From NCBI GenBank assembly GCA_902547755.1, contig CACCPA010000011.1:1-63983 (forward strand): a stretch of DNA of 63,983 bases, given 5' to 3'. Positions 30,091-39,125 of this stretch are shown here, in pieces. Below the pieces are notes generated by a model that saw only the letters and a program-made list of their open reading frames with translations, made no database searches and was not told where the DNA came from. Numbering within the stretch: position 1 is the stretch's first letter; every line of letters begins with the position of its first letter. Both the position numbers and the translations under genes were made by a program. Source of the stretch: Halieaceae bacterium (GTDB lineage Bacteria; Pseudomonadota; Gammaproteobacteria; Pseudomonadales; Halieaceae).

Positions 30091-30936
30091 TCAACCAAGT
30101 GCTTTTTCTCCGGATTCAACCGTTTGCATGATCAGGGTATTGATCGTCATCGGACCAACACCACCTGGAACGGGCGTGTAAGCCGACACCCGCTCAACTA
30201 ACGGCCGGAGTTCAATGTCACCGACCGCACCCGGGTGATAGCCCGCGTCCACGACAACTGCACTGTCTTTAATCCAGTCGGCGCGAATAAACTCGGGTCG
30301 CCCGACAGCGCCAACGATCACATCGGATTGTCGAATGTGCGATTCAAGGTTTTGCGTTCTGGAATGACAGATGGTCACGGTTGCGTTCGCCTGGAGCATC
30401 ATCATGGCCATAGGCTTGCCGAGAATGGGACTTCTTCCAACAACAACAGCGTGCTTACCTGAGAGTTCAATCTCATAGTGTTCCAGAAGACGCATGATGC
30501 CTTGTGGCGTTGCACACCCGTAAGCTGCTTCCCCCATGCTCATCCGACCGAAGCCCAAGCAGGTCACGCCGTCGACGTCTTTCTCAAGCGCAATCATATC
30601 GAAGGCGGCTCGCTCATCGATGTGAGCGGGGACAGGATGCTGAAGCAAAATACCATGAACATCGGGATTCGCGTTGAGTTGCTCGATTTCCCGCAGCAAA
30701 TGATTGGTCTTGATAGAGGCGGGGAGTTCGATGGCTAATGACTCCATGCCGATGCGTCTGCATGCATTTGCTTTCATTTTGACGTACGTAGCGGAAGCAG
30801 GATCATCGCCCACCAAAATGGTGGCGAGTACAGGTATTCTATCGCCTGTATTTGCTTTCAGCGATGCTACACGCTCCGCGAGATTAGCCTCGGTCAGTTG
30901 CGCTACGTGTTTTCCATCCAGAAGCGTGGCCGGCAT
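30091..30936 (-). CDS. folD: Methylenetetrahydrofolate dehydrogenase / cyclohydrolase
   Basis: FolD interconverts methylene-, methenyl- and formyl-tetrahydrofolate using NADP. The start at 30936 ([13 protein letters not shown]) is supported by a strong AGGGGGA site six bases upstream; the frame is open nine codons higher. The 281-residue protein has the catalytic lysine region [16 protein letters not shown] near 52, [13 protein letters not shown] near 95, [14 protein letters not shown] near 118 and the NADP-binding [18 protein letters not shown] near 160. It closes with [14 protein letters not shown]. The glnS-cysS-folD-tRNA neighbourhood follows pseudomonads, except that the hydrolase and folD are on the opposite strand. 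Confidence 0.97.
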   Translation of the reverse strand: MPATLLDGKHVAQLTEANLAERVASLKANTGDRIPVLATILVGDDPASATYVKMKANACRRIGMESLAIELPASIKTNHLLREIEQLNANPDVHGILLQHPVPAHIDERAAFDMIALEKDVDGVTCLGFGRMSMGEAAYGCATPQGIMRLLEHYEIELSGKHAVVVGRSPILGKPMAMMMLQANATVTICHSRTQNLESHIRQSDVIVGAVGRPEFIRADWIKDSAVVVDAGYHPGAVGDIELRPLVERVSAYTPVPGGVGPMTINTLIMQTVESGEKALG

Positions 30937-31005
30937 AAAAAGTCCCCCTATTTTTTGGCGCAATTGTTTCAGAATTCAAATGTCGGCGAAAGGCGATTTC
31001 TGCAA

Positions 31006-31035
31006 TTGACCCAGCGACCGCAAACCTTGTAGACT
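31006..31035 (+). promoter_or_regulatory. Promoter of the tRNA-Pro / tRNA-His unit
   Basis: TTGACC (31006-31011) and TAGACT (31030-31035) are separated by 18 bases, followed by a G+C-rich discriminator (CGCCGCCCGCG). This is the pattern of stable-RNA promoters under stringent control. The tRNA-Pro gene begins 36 bases after the -10 box. Confidence 0.6.
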
Positions 31036-31070
31036 CGCCGCCCGCGAGATGTTGAACATCGCGCCTTTTT

Positions 31071-31147
31071 CGGGGTGTAGCGCAGTCTGGTAGCGCGCCT
31101 GCTTTGGGAGCAGGATGTCGGGGGTTCGAATCCCTCCTCCCCGACCA
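31071..31147 (+). tRNA. tRNA-Pro (anticodon TGG)
   Basis: The 77-base cloverleaf has acceptor CGGGGTG pairing with the 3' side before ACCA, a D-loop with AGTCTGGTAG, anticodon loop CTTTGGGAG with TGG, and GGTTCGAATCC as T-loop. The CCA end is encoded. U34 (TGG) can read several proline codons. Confidence 0.96.
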
Positions 31148-31200
31148 CTTTTTCGGCCATATCGCCACGGCCGAAGGCCTTGGGTAACCGCCCAGTCAGT

Positions 31201-31277
31201 GGTGGCTGTAGCTCACCAGGTAGAGCACCGGATTGTGGCTCCGGAGGTAGTGGGTTCGAGACCCATCAGCCACCCCA
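31201..31277 (+). tRNA. tRNA-His (anticodon GTG)
   Basis: The 77-base sequence begins GGTGGCTGTAG, with the extra 5' G (G-1) characteristic of tRNA-His, and has the anticodon GTG in GGATTGTGGCTCC. The T-loop is GGTTCGAGACC and the 3' end CCACCCCA has CCA encoded. It lies 53 bases after tRNA-Pro and probably shares its transcript. Confidence 0.96.
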
Positions 31278-31294
31278 CCTTTTGTCGATAATGA

Positions 31295-32365
31295 TCAGGC
31301 TGCCACGGTCGGAATAGGGTCGTTTTGTCGTACCCCGATCAAGTCTTCCGCACGTTCCTGAGCCACCTGCTCTGGCGAGAGGCGCCGGGACTGTGCTTCC
31401 GTCAGAACCGACTTGAGCCGATCAGCAATGGCTGCTATCCCAGCGTCGATATTTTCTTGCAGGCTGCCCTGCCTTCGGTAATAGACGTCGATGACGCCAC
31501 CGGCATTAACCAAGTAATCAGGGCAATATAGAATCCCTGCATTGGCCAGTCGCCTGTCATCCTCTTGGGTCAACAGTTGATTGTTAGCTGCACCTGCGAT
31601 GACATTAGTATTAAGGGTTGGAATAGACCACTCATTCAGCACTCCGCCAAGTGCACATGGGGCAAACACGTCGCAGTGGCCAGTAAGCAACTCGTCATTG
31701 CTCACAATGCCAATGGAAAGCTCATCGCTGGCACGACGGCAATTATCTTCGTTGATATCGCTGGCATTAACGACAGCTCCGTTGTTGACGAGTAATTTTG
31801 CGAGTTCGAAACCTACTTTGCCCAACCCTTGGACATGAACTCGGACGCCACGCAGGTCCGACCGCCCCAATCGGAAGCTAATTGCCTCCCGAATACTCAA
31901 GAACACACCAAGGGCCGTACTGGGCGAGGGGTCACCGTTGCTAGAGTGCGATTCAAGACCCGCGACATAGGTTGTTGTCTCTGCCATAGTCGCCATATCG
32001 GTCGGTGAGGTGCCGGAGTCCTCGGCAACAATGTAGTGCCCGCCAAGCGACTCGATGGCGGCGCCCATGGCCCTAAAAAGTGCAGGTGTTTTAGCTGTTT
32101 TGGGGTCACCGATAATGACAGATTTGCCTCCCCCGCTATTGATGCCTGCGAGGGCATTTTTATAGGTCATACCCCGCGACAAACGCAGAACATCAGTAAG
32201 TGCTTCATCTGCGCTTTCATAAGGCCACATTCGACACCCCCCGATCGCGGGACCTCGTTGGGTGTTGTGCACGGCGATGATGGCCTGTAGTCCCGCCGCT
32301 TTGTCATTAACAAAGACCACTCGTTCATGATCGGCAAATTCGGGGTGGGTAAAGCTAGTCTTCAT
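31295..32365 (-). CDS. ldh: Leucine dehydrogenase (Glu/Leu/Phe/Val dehydrogenase family)
   Basis: The 356-residue protein resembles NAD-dependent leucine dehydrogenases, which deaminate branched-chain amino acids to 2-oxoacids. The catalytic lysine lies in RGMTYKNALAGINSGGGKSV near residue 69, the hydride-transfer region in AEDSGTSPTDMATMAE near 115, and the dinucleotide fold in RGVRVHVQGLGKVGFELAKLL near 170. The C-terminal YCPDYLVNAGGVIDV is also typical. Its start lies inside the 3' end of the upstream oxidoreductase gene (11-base overlap). That coupling suggests that it supplies 2-oxoacids to that enzyme. Substrate preference among Leu, Val, Ile and Phe cannot be read directly. Confidence 0.9.
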   Translation of the reverse strand: MKTSFTHPEFADHERVVFVNDKAAGLQAIIAVHNTQRGPAIGGCRMWPYESADEALTDVLRLSRGMTYKNALAGINSGGGKSVIIGDPKTAKTPALFRAMGAAIESLGGHYIVAEDSGTSPTDMATMAETTTYVAGLESHSSNGDPSPSTALGVFLSIREAISFRLGRSDLRGVRVHVQGLGKVGFELAKLLVNNGAVVNASDINEDNCRRASDELSIGIVSNDELLTGHCDVFAPCALGGVLNEWSIPTLNTNVIAGAANNQLLTQEDDRRLANAGILYCPDYLVNAGGVIDVYYRRQGSLQENIDAGIAAIADRLKSVLTEAQSRRLSPEQVAQERAEDLIGVRQNDPIPTVAA

Positions 32366-35300
32366 TGATACCTCTGTGATTTACATCTGTGACGTTTAAT
32401 GGCTGTACTAATTGAAGTTCAGCTCGGCACCGATTTCGCTGCTCGAGCCATGTTGTGCGACTGCGGGTTCTTACATGCCCATAACCTTTAAGCTTTGCTG
32501 GGGCATTGGCGAGTTGTTGTGCCGAGTCCATCGATTCGATGATGGCCATTTCACCGATCAGATCAATATCAGCAAGGTAGTCCGCAAGGTCAGCCCGTTC
32601 AGCTCGTCTTTCATCGGTATAAGCGAACACATCCATGGCTGTGCCTCTGACAAACTTCAGTCCGGCGAGCACCTTCAAAGGAAATCTAGCCCAGGCCCCC
32701 ATCCGAATTTTTTTCGGTCGACCTTGACTTGACCACCATTGCGACAACAGCGGTGGCGCGAAGTAGAAATTAACGCCCACCCGATTCAGCTTCGGTATGC
32801 CGTCAGGTTCATCATCAGTGGTCAGAATTCGAGCGACTTCGTACTCATCTTTGAGCGCCATTAAGCGGTAAAGCTGTCTTGCGATATCGCAGAGAAGTGC
32901 CGAGTTATCGGGTAAGTGATTGAGACGTTTTTCCACAGTCCTGATTCGGCGCGTATACAAGGCCGCGTAGTCTTTCGATTGATAAGAAACTAACCGTGCC
33001 TCTCGATCGGCAACAATGTCATCGAGTGACGTCAGCTGAGTTGACGTAGATTTTGGTAGTAGAGCCAAAACCTTCTTTTGCTGCTCGACGAACCGTCGAC
33101 CCCAAGTGAATGCAGACTGGTTAAGTTCAACTGCGACGCCGTTGACCTCTATTGCTCGCTCAATCGCCTTGGGTGAGATAGGTAATAAGCCTCTCTGGCT
33201 GGCTAGGCCCACCAAGAACAAATTGGCGGCAATGGCGTCTCCCGTGAGGGCGATGGCAAGCACTGATGCATCTAAGACATCCAGCCGCTGTTCACCGACA
33301 ATTTGGCGAATCACTCGCTCAGCCTCTCCGCCAGAGGTCGTTGCCTCCGCGGTGTAGAGAAAGTCTCGGGTTTCCGTGGTCTGGGTATTTACTATCACAT
33401 GACACGCAGGGCCCAGCTTGCGCAGTGTGTCGGGATTAGATGCTACGAGGGCATCGCAACCCATTAGCAGGTTTGCCTGCGCGTCCTTAACTCTGACGGC
33501 GTGAATGTCGTTCTGATCTCGCGCGATCTTAATGTGGCTTACTACCGATCCGTATTTCTGAGCGAGTCCAGTTTGATTCATCGTGGCAAAGCCCTTGCCC
33601 TCGATGTGTGCCGCCATGGCTAAGAGCGAGTTGACGGTGAGGACTCCGGTTCCCCCAATGCCTGCTACCAATCCACACCAGGGCTTATCGAGTGCGACAA
33701 TCGAAGGATCGGGGAGGAGATCAAAAATGGGGACAGGGATCTCAGATGACTCCTCGCTGGCATCGAGCTCTGTCGTTGGCAGAGTAATAAAGCTTGGGCA
33801 GAAGCCTTGCACGCAGCTCAGATCGGTATTGCAACTGTGCTGATCAATGACACGTTTGGTCCCTAATTCGGTCTGCAATGGTTGAATAGAGAGACAGTTC
33901 GACTGCTTCCCGCAGTCGCCGCAGCCTTCGCAGAGCTCAGGATGAATGAAGACTTTGGTTTTGGCCTGCGGCATCAACTGTCGCTTTTGTCGACGTCGCT
34001 TTTCAGTCGCGCAGAGCTGCTGATAGACGATAACCGAGGTTCCCTCTATCTGGGCGTACCGCCGCTGTAGCTCGTCGTAATCGGCTCGCTCCCGCACCTC
34101 AACGAACGAAGGAAGATCACGAGGTGCCGCATCCTCGGAAACGACGGCGATGTGTTCTACACCTTCTGTACGTATCTGATGAAGTAAATCATCGAGAGAC
34201 AGACTGCCATCGATGGCTTGCCCACCTGTCATTGCCACTGCTTCGTTGAAAAGAATTTTATAGGTGATGTTGACCTTACTCGCGACCGCGGCGCGGATTG
34301 CCAGGCTGCCGGAGTGGAAATAAGTTCCATCACCAAGGTTTTGAAAGACATGTTTCCTTGTACTGAACGCCGCTTGTCCTATCCATGCCGCGCCTTCACC
34401 TCCCATCTGGGAGAACGTTCGGGTGTCTCTATCAGGCATCCAGGTCGCCATGTAGTGACAACCGATACCCCCCATAGCGACACTGCCCTCGGGGACCTTG
34501 GTCGACGTGTTGTGGGGGCAGCCAGAACAGAAATGCGGTGTTCTTGTTGGCGTATCGATGCAAAGACCTTGCTTAGCTGCCTTAAAGCTAGTTGCGTCAC
34601 GCAGAGTGATTCCTAAGTTTTCGAGACGACTGACAATCGCGCGAGCGACAAGATCGGGTTCGAGTTCACCTGTGTTAGGCAGTAAAGATTCGCCTCTGTG
34701 GTCAAACTCACCGTATATCTTCGGTCTAGACTCCCCGCCTAGGTTGTAAAGCTGCGACGTCAGTTGGTCTTCTATGACCGATCGTTTTTCTTCAACCACC
34801 AGGATTTCGGTCAAGCCTCGTGAAAAAACCTGAATGATTTCCGGGTCCAGCGGCCAGGGCATACCGATTTTGAGCACTCTAATCCCAAGATCGTTCGCGG
34901 TTTGGTCATCGATCCCCAGGGAACCTAACGCCTCCAAGACGTCGAGGTAGGCTTTACCCGATGTGATAATGCCAAGCGTGGGTCTTACCGAGTCCATCAC
35001 AAGGCGGTTGAGTCCGTTTATGCTCGCAAACAGTCTCGCTGCGTAAATTTTGTAAAGATTCAGGCGCTTTTCTTGATCGAGAGGCGGATCGGGCCATCGC
35101 GCATGCATACCGTCAGGTGAGATCGCTTCCTTGGGCGGTAGGACGATGGAGTAGCGCCCGGGATCTATTTCAACACCCATCGCCGCATCCATATTGTCGG
35201 TGATCGCCTTCAGTGCGACCCAGCAACCTGAAAAGCGCGACATTGCCCAACCATAGATCCCGAAATCAAGGACCTCCTGAACGTTAGAGGGAGCAAGTAC

Positions 35301-35825
35301 GGGTACCGAGGCGCCCATGAACATGTGTTCTGATTGGTGAGGTAGGGTCGATGACTTGCAGGCATGATCATCACCAGCCACTGCGAGTACGCCACCATGA
35401 GGCGATGTGCCAAATGCATTCGCGTGCTTGATCACATCCATGCTGCGATCAACACCGGGCCCCTTGCCATACCACATCCCAAAGACTCCGTCGTAGTCGG
35501 ACTCTGAGACAATGCCAAGCTGTTGAGAACCCCACACGGACGTGGCAGCCAGTTCTTCGTTAATGCCAGGATTAAACGTGATGTGGTGGCTTTCTAAGTG
35601 CTTCTTTGCAGCCCAGAGCGATTGATCTAAACCACCCAATGGGCTTCCTCGGTATCCCGATATAAACCCTCCTGTCTTCAAGCCTGCCGCGGTATCAATC
35701 TCGTGTTGCAGCAAAGGTAGCCGGACCAATGCATCAATTCCCGTTAAGTAAACCCGAATAGGACCGGGAGCAAACTTATCGTCTAACTGAACATTCCGTA
35801 GGAGGTGTGGTGTTGCATGCGTCAT
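32355..35825 (-). CDS. Fused indolepyruvate / 2-oxoacid:ferredoxin oxidoreductase
   Basis: The 1156-residue protein is the long single-chain aerobic form of the IOR family. It has an N-terminal TPP/transketolase-like region (GGFISGYRGSPLGGLDQ near 54, MWYGKGPGVDRSMDV near 120), a TPP-binding core with HFCSGCPHNTSTKVPEG near 433 and GIGCHYMATWMPDR near 455. A 4Fe-4S motif CEGCGDCGKQSNC lies near 632, and a C-terminal gamma-type domain has LVAGIGGTGVLTV near 715. It decarboxylates aromatic or branched-chain 2-oxoacids to acyl-CoA with ferredoxin as acceptor. GAGGG lies before the ATG. It is coupled to leucine dehydrogenase and divergent from an Lrp-type regulator. Confidence 0.9.
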   Translation of the reverse strand: MTHATPHLLRNVQLDDKFAPGPIRVYLTGIDALVRLPLLQHEIDTAAGLKTGGFISGYRGSPLGGLDQSLWAAKKHLESHHITFNPGINEELAATSVWGSQQLGIVSESDYDGVFGMWYGKGPGVDRSMDVIKHANAFGTSPHGGVLAVAGDDHACKSSTLPHQSEHMFMGASVPVLAPSNVQEVLDFGIYGWAMSRFSGCWVALKAITDNMDAAMGVEIDPGRYSIVLPPKEAISPDGMHARWPDPPLDQEKRLNLYKIYAARLFASINGLNRLVMDSVRPTLGIITSGKAYLDVLEALGSLGIDDQTANDLGIRVLKIGMPWPLDPEIIQVFSRGLTEILVVEEKRSVIEDQLTSQLYNLGGESRPKIYGEFDHRGESLLPNTGELEPDLVARAIVSRLENLGITLRDATSFKAAKQGLCIDTPTRTPHFCSGCPHNTSTKVPEGSVAMGGIGCHYMATWMPDRDTRTFSQMGGEGAAWIGQAAFSTRKHVFQNLGDGTYFHSGSLAIRAAVASKVNITYKILFNEAVAMTGGQAIDGSLSLDDLLHQIRTEGVEHIAVVSEDAAPRDLPSFVEVRERADYDELQRRYAQIEGTSVIVYQQLCATEKRRRQKRQLMPQAKTKVFIHPELCEGCGDCGKQSNCLSIQPLQTELGTKRVIDQHSCNTDLSCVQGFCPSFITLPTTELDASEESSEIPVPIFDLLPDPSIVALDKPWCGLVAGIGGTGVLTVNSLLAMAAHIEGKGFATMNQTGLAQKYGSVVSHIKIARDQNDIHAVRVKDAQANLLMGCDALVASNPDTLRKLGPACHVIVNTQTTETRDFLYTAEATTSGGEAERVIRQIVGEQRLDVLDASVLAIALTGDAIAANLFLVGLASQRGLLPISPKAIERAIEVNGVAVELNQSAFTWGRRFVEQQKKVLALLPKSTSTQLTSLDDIVADREARLVSYQSKDYAALYTRRIRTVEKRLNHLPDNSALLCDIARQLYRLMALKDEYEVARILTTDDEPDGIPKLNRVGVNFYFAPPLLSQWWSSQGRPKKIRMGAWARFPLKVLAGLKFVRGTAMDVFAYTDERRAERADLADYLADIDLIGEMAIIESMDSAQQLANAPAKLKGYGHVRTRSRTTWLEQRNRCRAELQLVQPLNVTDVNHRGINED

Positions 35826-35952
35826 GCTTATTCCCTCGGCAGGCTATTTGGTTGGCTTGAACGCTGATTTTTCTGTTATGCCTCAGACCATTGTGTGCCT
35901 TCTTAAGTGAAATACTTGCCCTTTTTTTCTCTCATAGCGTAGATTAAGGAAT

Positions 35953-35958
35953 TATAAT
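35953..35958 (+). promoter_or_regulatory. Candidate -10 box of the lrp-type regulator
   Basis: A perfect TATAAT sits inside the near-palindrome GGAATTATAATTTCC (35949-35963), 30 bases before the regulator's ATG. A symmetric A/T-rich site over the -10 is the sort of place an Lrp/AsnC protein could bind its own promoter. No good -35 hexamer is seen at the right spacing. Confidence 0.35.
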
Positions 35959-35987
35959 TTCCATATTGAGTCTTAAAAGGACTAAAT

Positions 35988-36464
35988 ATGTCGTCAGAGT
36001 GGAATAAGCAGGACATCGCTATCATGTCGTCGTTACAGCAGGATTCGACGGTATCGACGGCCGCGTTAGCCGATCGTTTGAATAGCTCTCAATCACCCGT
36101 ATGGCGACGTATCAATCGCCTTGAGGAGAAGGGGGTCGTTCAGCGGCGGGTAGCGCTACTCGATAGAAATGCGCTGGGCATGGAGATCGTTGTTTTTGCG
36201 ACTGTGAACCTGACTCAAACGGGCAGGCAGAACCTGCTTGCTTTCGAACGTGAAGTGGAGACACACCCCGAAGTGATTGAGTGCTACACAATGGCCGGGA
36301 TCTGGGACTACGTACTAAAGATCATTTGTAAAGACGTGCGGCACTACGAGGATTTCGTCAGAAATACGTTGCTTAGCGGCGACTTAGTACGTGAGATGCA
36401 CTCTCACATTGCTGTCACGGAAATCAAAAACACCACCGAGCTACCCATAGCAACACAGCTCTAG
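35988..36464 (+). CDS. Lrp/AsnC family transcriptional regulator
   Basis: The 158-residue protein has an N-terminal winged helix-turn-helix (DIAIMSSLQQDSTVSTAALADRLNSSQSPVWRRINRLEEKGVV, residues about 8-50). A C-terminal AsnC/RAM ligand-binding domain follows, including VETHPEVIECYTMAGIWDYVLKI near 95. AAAAGGA precedes the ATG. Proteins of this kind (BkdR, Lrp) respond to amino acids. Divergence from the dehydrogenase/oxidoreductase operon makes it the likely local regulator of that amino-acid breakdown pathway; this is inferred from position only. Confidence 0.92.
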   Translation: MSSEWNKQDIAIMSSLQQDSTVSTAALADRLNSSQSPVWRRINRLEEKGVVQRRVALLDRNALGMEIVVFATVNLTQTGRQNLLAFEREVETHPEVIECYTMAGIWDYVLKIICKDVRHYEDFVRNTLLSGDLVREMHSHIAVTEIKNTTELPIATQL

Positions 36465-36480
36465 TAGCGCTGGCATCATC

Positions 36481-37869
36481 TTAGCCTGATACCGCTACCT
36501 GTGTCGGACGCTTGGCACCTTTGCCATACAGATTGACCTTCAGGCTCGAGATGGCGTGAACCAGGATGATAGGCTCGATTTTCTGCTTTCCTGTCCAATG
36601 GATATTTGGGAAACGTTCAAGAATGCGCTCGTAGGCCATTTTTAGCTGCATTTGCGCGATACGATTGCCCAAGCAACGATGTACACCGTGACCAAACGCC
36701 ACGTGTTTCTCCACATTATCGCGTGTTAGATCGAAGACATTGGGGTCTGGGAAGACCGAGGGGTCTCGATTAGCGGCGCCGTACCACATGATGACTTTTT
36801 CATTTTCTGCGATACGTTGCCCTGCGATTTCTGTGTCCTCGGTCGCCGTCCGGCGCATGTGCATGACGGGTGACGTCATGCGCAGCGCCTCATGTGACAT
36901 TCGATCTATCAAAGACGGGTCATCAATCACCATTTGCCGCTGCTCCTGGAATTCGGTCATTAGCCGGATGGTGCCTGAAAGGGAATTACGCGTGGTGTCG
37001 TTACCCGCAAAAATGATAAGTAGCCAGGAGCCGTCCAGATAGTTCTGCGACAGAGGTTTGCCATCAAGCGTTGCGTTTGCAATGACTGTCAGAAGATCTT
37101 GCCGCGGATTCTTGATTCTGTCCGCCATGACACGTTCGCCGTAGTTGAACATATCCTCAAGCATCTGATTGAACCTAAATAGGAACATGGGCTCAGCCAT
37201 AAACATTCGGAAGGGGTGGGTCAGGAACTGGGGAGCGAGCTCTAGGTAGTGCATCCACTTGATGATATCGGGCCGATCTTTCTCATCGACGCCCAGCATT
37301 TCACACAAGGTGAACATCGGCAGTTCGGTTGAAAACATCTTGGCGAAGTCGACCTCGGGGCCTTGCCGCTCCATATTATCGAGTAGGTCATCAATTTTCT
37401 TACCAACACGTTCTTTGAGGGTCTCAACATATTTGGGAAAGAAGAATTCCGACTGCTGCAAACGGAGATCTCGATGCACATCGGCATCGAGGTTGATCAG
37501 CGAGTTATGCGCGGCATACATCAGCCGATCCGCTTTACCGCTGGCAGGCAGTACAGCCATGTGCATACTGCCGCGTTGGGAAGAGAAGAACTGTGGGTTC
37601 AGCTCGACGTGCTTAACGTCATCATAGCGAGAGACCGACCAAAATCCGGACGTGGGCTTTCGTCCTTCAGTCCACATCACAGGAGACTCTTCACGCATTC
37701 GGCGATAATAGTCGAACGGTTGCCCGCGGGTCCACGCGTTGGTTGATCCTAGGTTGAAGCCTTTTAACCGCTGATAAATCTCAGGGTAAACAGGATCTGT
37801 AGCACCGGTATCGACAAAAATATCATCGCTGACCGATGTGTAATGGTCGAAGTTCTGAGGCTGATTCAT
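36481..37869 (-). CDS. Cytochrome P450
   Basis: The 462-residue protein (start at 37869, MNQPQNFDHYTSV, with AAGG nine bases upstream) has every P450 hallmark. The I-helix oxygen-binding IFAGNDTTRNSLSG is near 280, the K-helix E-x-x-R in HEALRMTSPVMHMRR near 320, and the haem-cysteine motif AFGHGVHRCLGNRIAQ near 390. There is no membrane anchor, so it is a soluble bacterial class I P450 needing ferredoxin and reductase partners, which are not adjacent. It resembles the CYP family that oxidises terpenes, sterol side chains or alkyl chains. The substrate is unknown. It is convergent with the Lrp gene. Confidence 0.93.
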   Translation of the reverse strand: MNQPQNFDHYTSVSDDIFVDTGATDPVYPEIYQRLKGFNLGSTNAWTRGQPFDYYRRMREESPVMWTEGRKPTSGFWSVSRYDDVKHVELNPQFFSSQRGSMHMAVLPASGKADRLMYAAHNSLINLDADVHRDLRLQQSEFFFPKYVETLKERVGKKIDDLLDNMERQGPEVDFAKMFSTELPMFTLCEMLGVDEKDRPDIIKWMHYLELAPQFLTHPFRMFMAEPMFLFRFNQMLEDMFNYGERVMADRIKNPRQDLLTVIANATLDGKPLSQNYLDGSWLLIIFAGNDTTRNSLSGTIRLMTEFQEQRQMVIDDPSLIDRMSHEALRMTSPVMHMRRTATEDTEIAGQRIAENEKVIMWYGAANRDPSVFPDPNVFDLTRDNVEKHVAFGHGVHRCLGNRIAQMQLKMAYERILERFPNIHWTGKQKIEPIILVHAISSLKVNLYGKGAKRPTQVAVSG

Positions 37870-37975
37870 AGCTGACCTTGACAGGGTTATAAAGCAGGTG
37901 GCGGGTAGATTAACCAAAAATGAACCTCATGGACTAGATCCGTCCAGCTTTTCTCCACCTGTCTAAAAGTGGGTC

Positions 37976-37985
37976 ACTGATCAGT
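37976..37985. promoter_or_regulatory. Palindrome in the P450 divergent region
   Basis: ACTGATCAGT is a perfect 10-base palindrome midway between the P450 start and the small ORF at 38083. It could be an operator half-site pair; nothing else in the gap (37870-38082) is identifiable beyond a TATAGT box near 38030. Confidence 0.3.
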
Positions 37986-38082
37986 CTTGTGCACGCGGCT
38001 GCTGCCTAATGGGGCGCATCGTTTGGACTATAGTGTCTGGGCCGGTTACTGTGTATCCAATACGGTCTCCCTCGGAGCACTC

Positions 38083-38184
38083 ATGTTCAAAAATGAAACA
38101 GAACGTGCTTTCGTATTAGTCATGCTGATGTGCGGGTTTGCGCTGCTTTGGATGACAGTGAAAGACGTCGCGTTCACGGGCTAA
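38083..38184 (+). CDS. Possible 33-residue single-pass membrane protein
   Basis: A GGAG site six bases upstream precedes ATG at 38083. The product begins MFKNETERA, has one hydrophobic segment (FVLVMLMCGFALLWMTV) and ends in DVAFTG. The charge pattern fits a small inner-membrane protein. The frame is open upstream to 37987, but that part looks non-coding. It is too short to be sure; conservation in related genomes would decide. Confidence 0.4.
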   Translation: MFKNETERAFVLVMLMCGFALLWMTVKDVAFTG

Positions 38185-38262
38185 CGACGGATCCAGTAGC
38201 TGGTGAGGTGTTGGGTAGCGCCAACATCAGAAAAGAAATAATAAGAAGCACGGGTTACAACA

Positions 38263-38886
38263 ATGGGTGAACAAGCCGACATACACGTCAAAATTCTTAC
38301 TGCAGCGTCTACCAATGAGCTAATGGAGGTTTACGACGGTTGGGCTGATCGATACGACCGTGAACTATTGGAAGACTGGGGCTATACCAGTCCTCAGAAA
38401 GCGGTGCAGCTACTCCTAGAGGCAATGGGCTCCCCTGAGCTAGCGGTGCTGGATGCCGGTTGCGGTACTGGGTTGGTGGGTGTCCTTCTAAAAGAAGCGG
38501 GGATATCATTTCTAACGGGCATTGACTACTCACCCGGGATGCTAGCTGAGGCGGAGAGGAAAAGTGTGTATGACGCGCTCCATACGATGGATATGAATCT
38601 TCCTCTGACGTTGCCATCGGATAGTTATGATGCGGTGACCTGCATCGGTACATTCACGTCGACCCATGTAAAACCCGAGGCTGTTACAGAGCTTGCGCGG
38701 GTTGCACGCTCTGGTGCCGTATTGGTGTTCACGGTGAGAGACGATTACTGGCAGTCGACGAACTTCATTGATTTGGTGACCGAACTACACGTCTCAGGCG
38801 TCGCGCGAATCGAACAAATAAGACTCGAGCCCTACATTCATTCTGAAGGCTCTCAATGCCGCTTTGTTGTCTTGAGAGTGTCTTGA
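38263..38886 (+). CDS. Class I SAM-dependent methyltransferase
   Basis: The 207-residue protein has a clear SAM-binding core: VLDAGCGTGLVGVLLKEAG near residue 63, TGIDYSPGMLAEA near 87, MDMNLPLTLPSDSYDAVTCIGTF near 108, and a short VARSGAVLVFTVRDDYW segment. The N-terminal ELMEVYDGWADRYDRELLEDWGYTSP resembles the WBSCR27-like small methyltransferase group. The substrate is unknown. It begins 76 bases after the small membrane ORF with no strong ribosome site, and an acyl-CoA dehydrogenase follows after 239 bases. Confidence 0.85.
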   Translation: MGEQADIHVKILTAASTNELMEVYDGWADRYDRELLEDWGYTSPQKAVQLLLEAMGSPELAVLDAGCGTGLVGVLLKEAGISFLTGIDYSPGMLAEAERKSVYDALHTMDMNLPLTLPSDSYDAVTCIGTFTSTHVKPEAVTELARVARSGAVLVFTVRDDYWQSTNFIDLVTELHVSGVARIEQIRLEPYIHSEGSQCRFVVLRVS

Positions 38887-39076
38887 AGCTTAAGTATGCG
38901 TCATTGTGTTTTTGTCAAAACTGCAGCGCTATGCCACGCATGACGAATTGCTCATGCGGTGCACTGCGGAGCGATAGCCCGCTCATAATGGATTGGCGAA
39001 ATCCCGTTTACTCAACAAGTGCTGCTATAACTTGTAACGACTACCCATGAGGCGCAGAACAAAAAAACGAAGAGAG

Positions 39077-39115
39077 ACTAACGTTAGTAACGATAAAAAT
39101 TAGTATCGATAAAAA
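39077..39115. promoter_or_regulatory. Operator-like palindrome and tandem repeat before the acyl-CoA dehydrogenase
   Basis: ACTAACGTTAGT (39077-39088) is a perfect 12-base palindrome. It is followed by two identical CGATAAAAA copies (39091-39099 and 39107-39115) 16 bases apart. The block ends ten bases before the ATG at 39126 and its second repeat abuts the AGAGG ribosome site. A TetR- or FadR-like repressor site is plausible. A TATAAC box occurs upstream near 39025. Confidence 0.5.
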
Positions 39116-39125
39116 GAGGTTACCC

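Noticed and set aside
38856-39050. 64-codon ORF after the methyltransferase
   Set aside because: It overlaps the methyltransferase end, has many cysteines and no ribosome site; it looks like chance.
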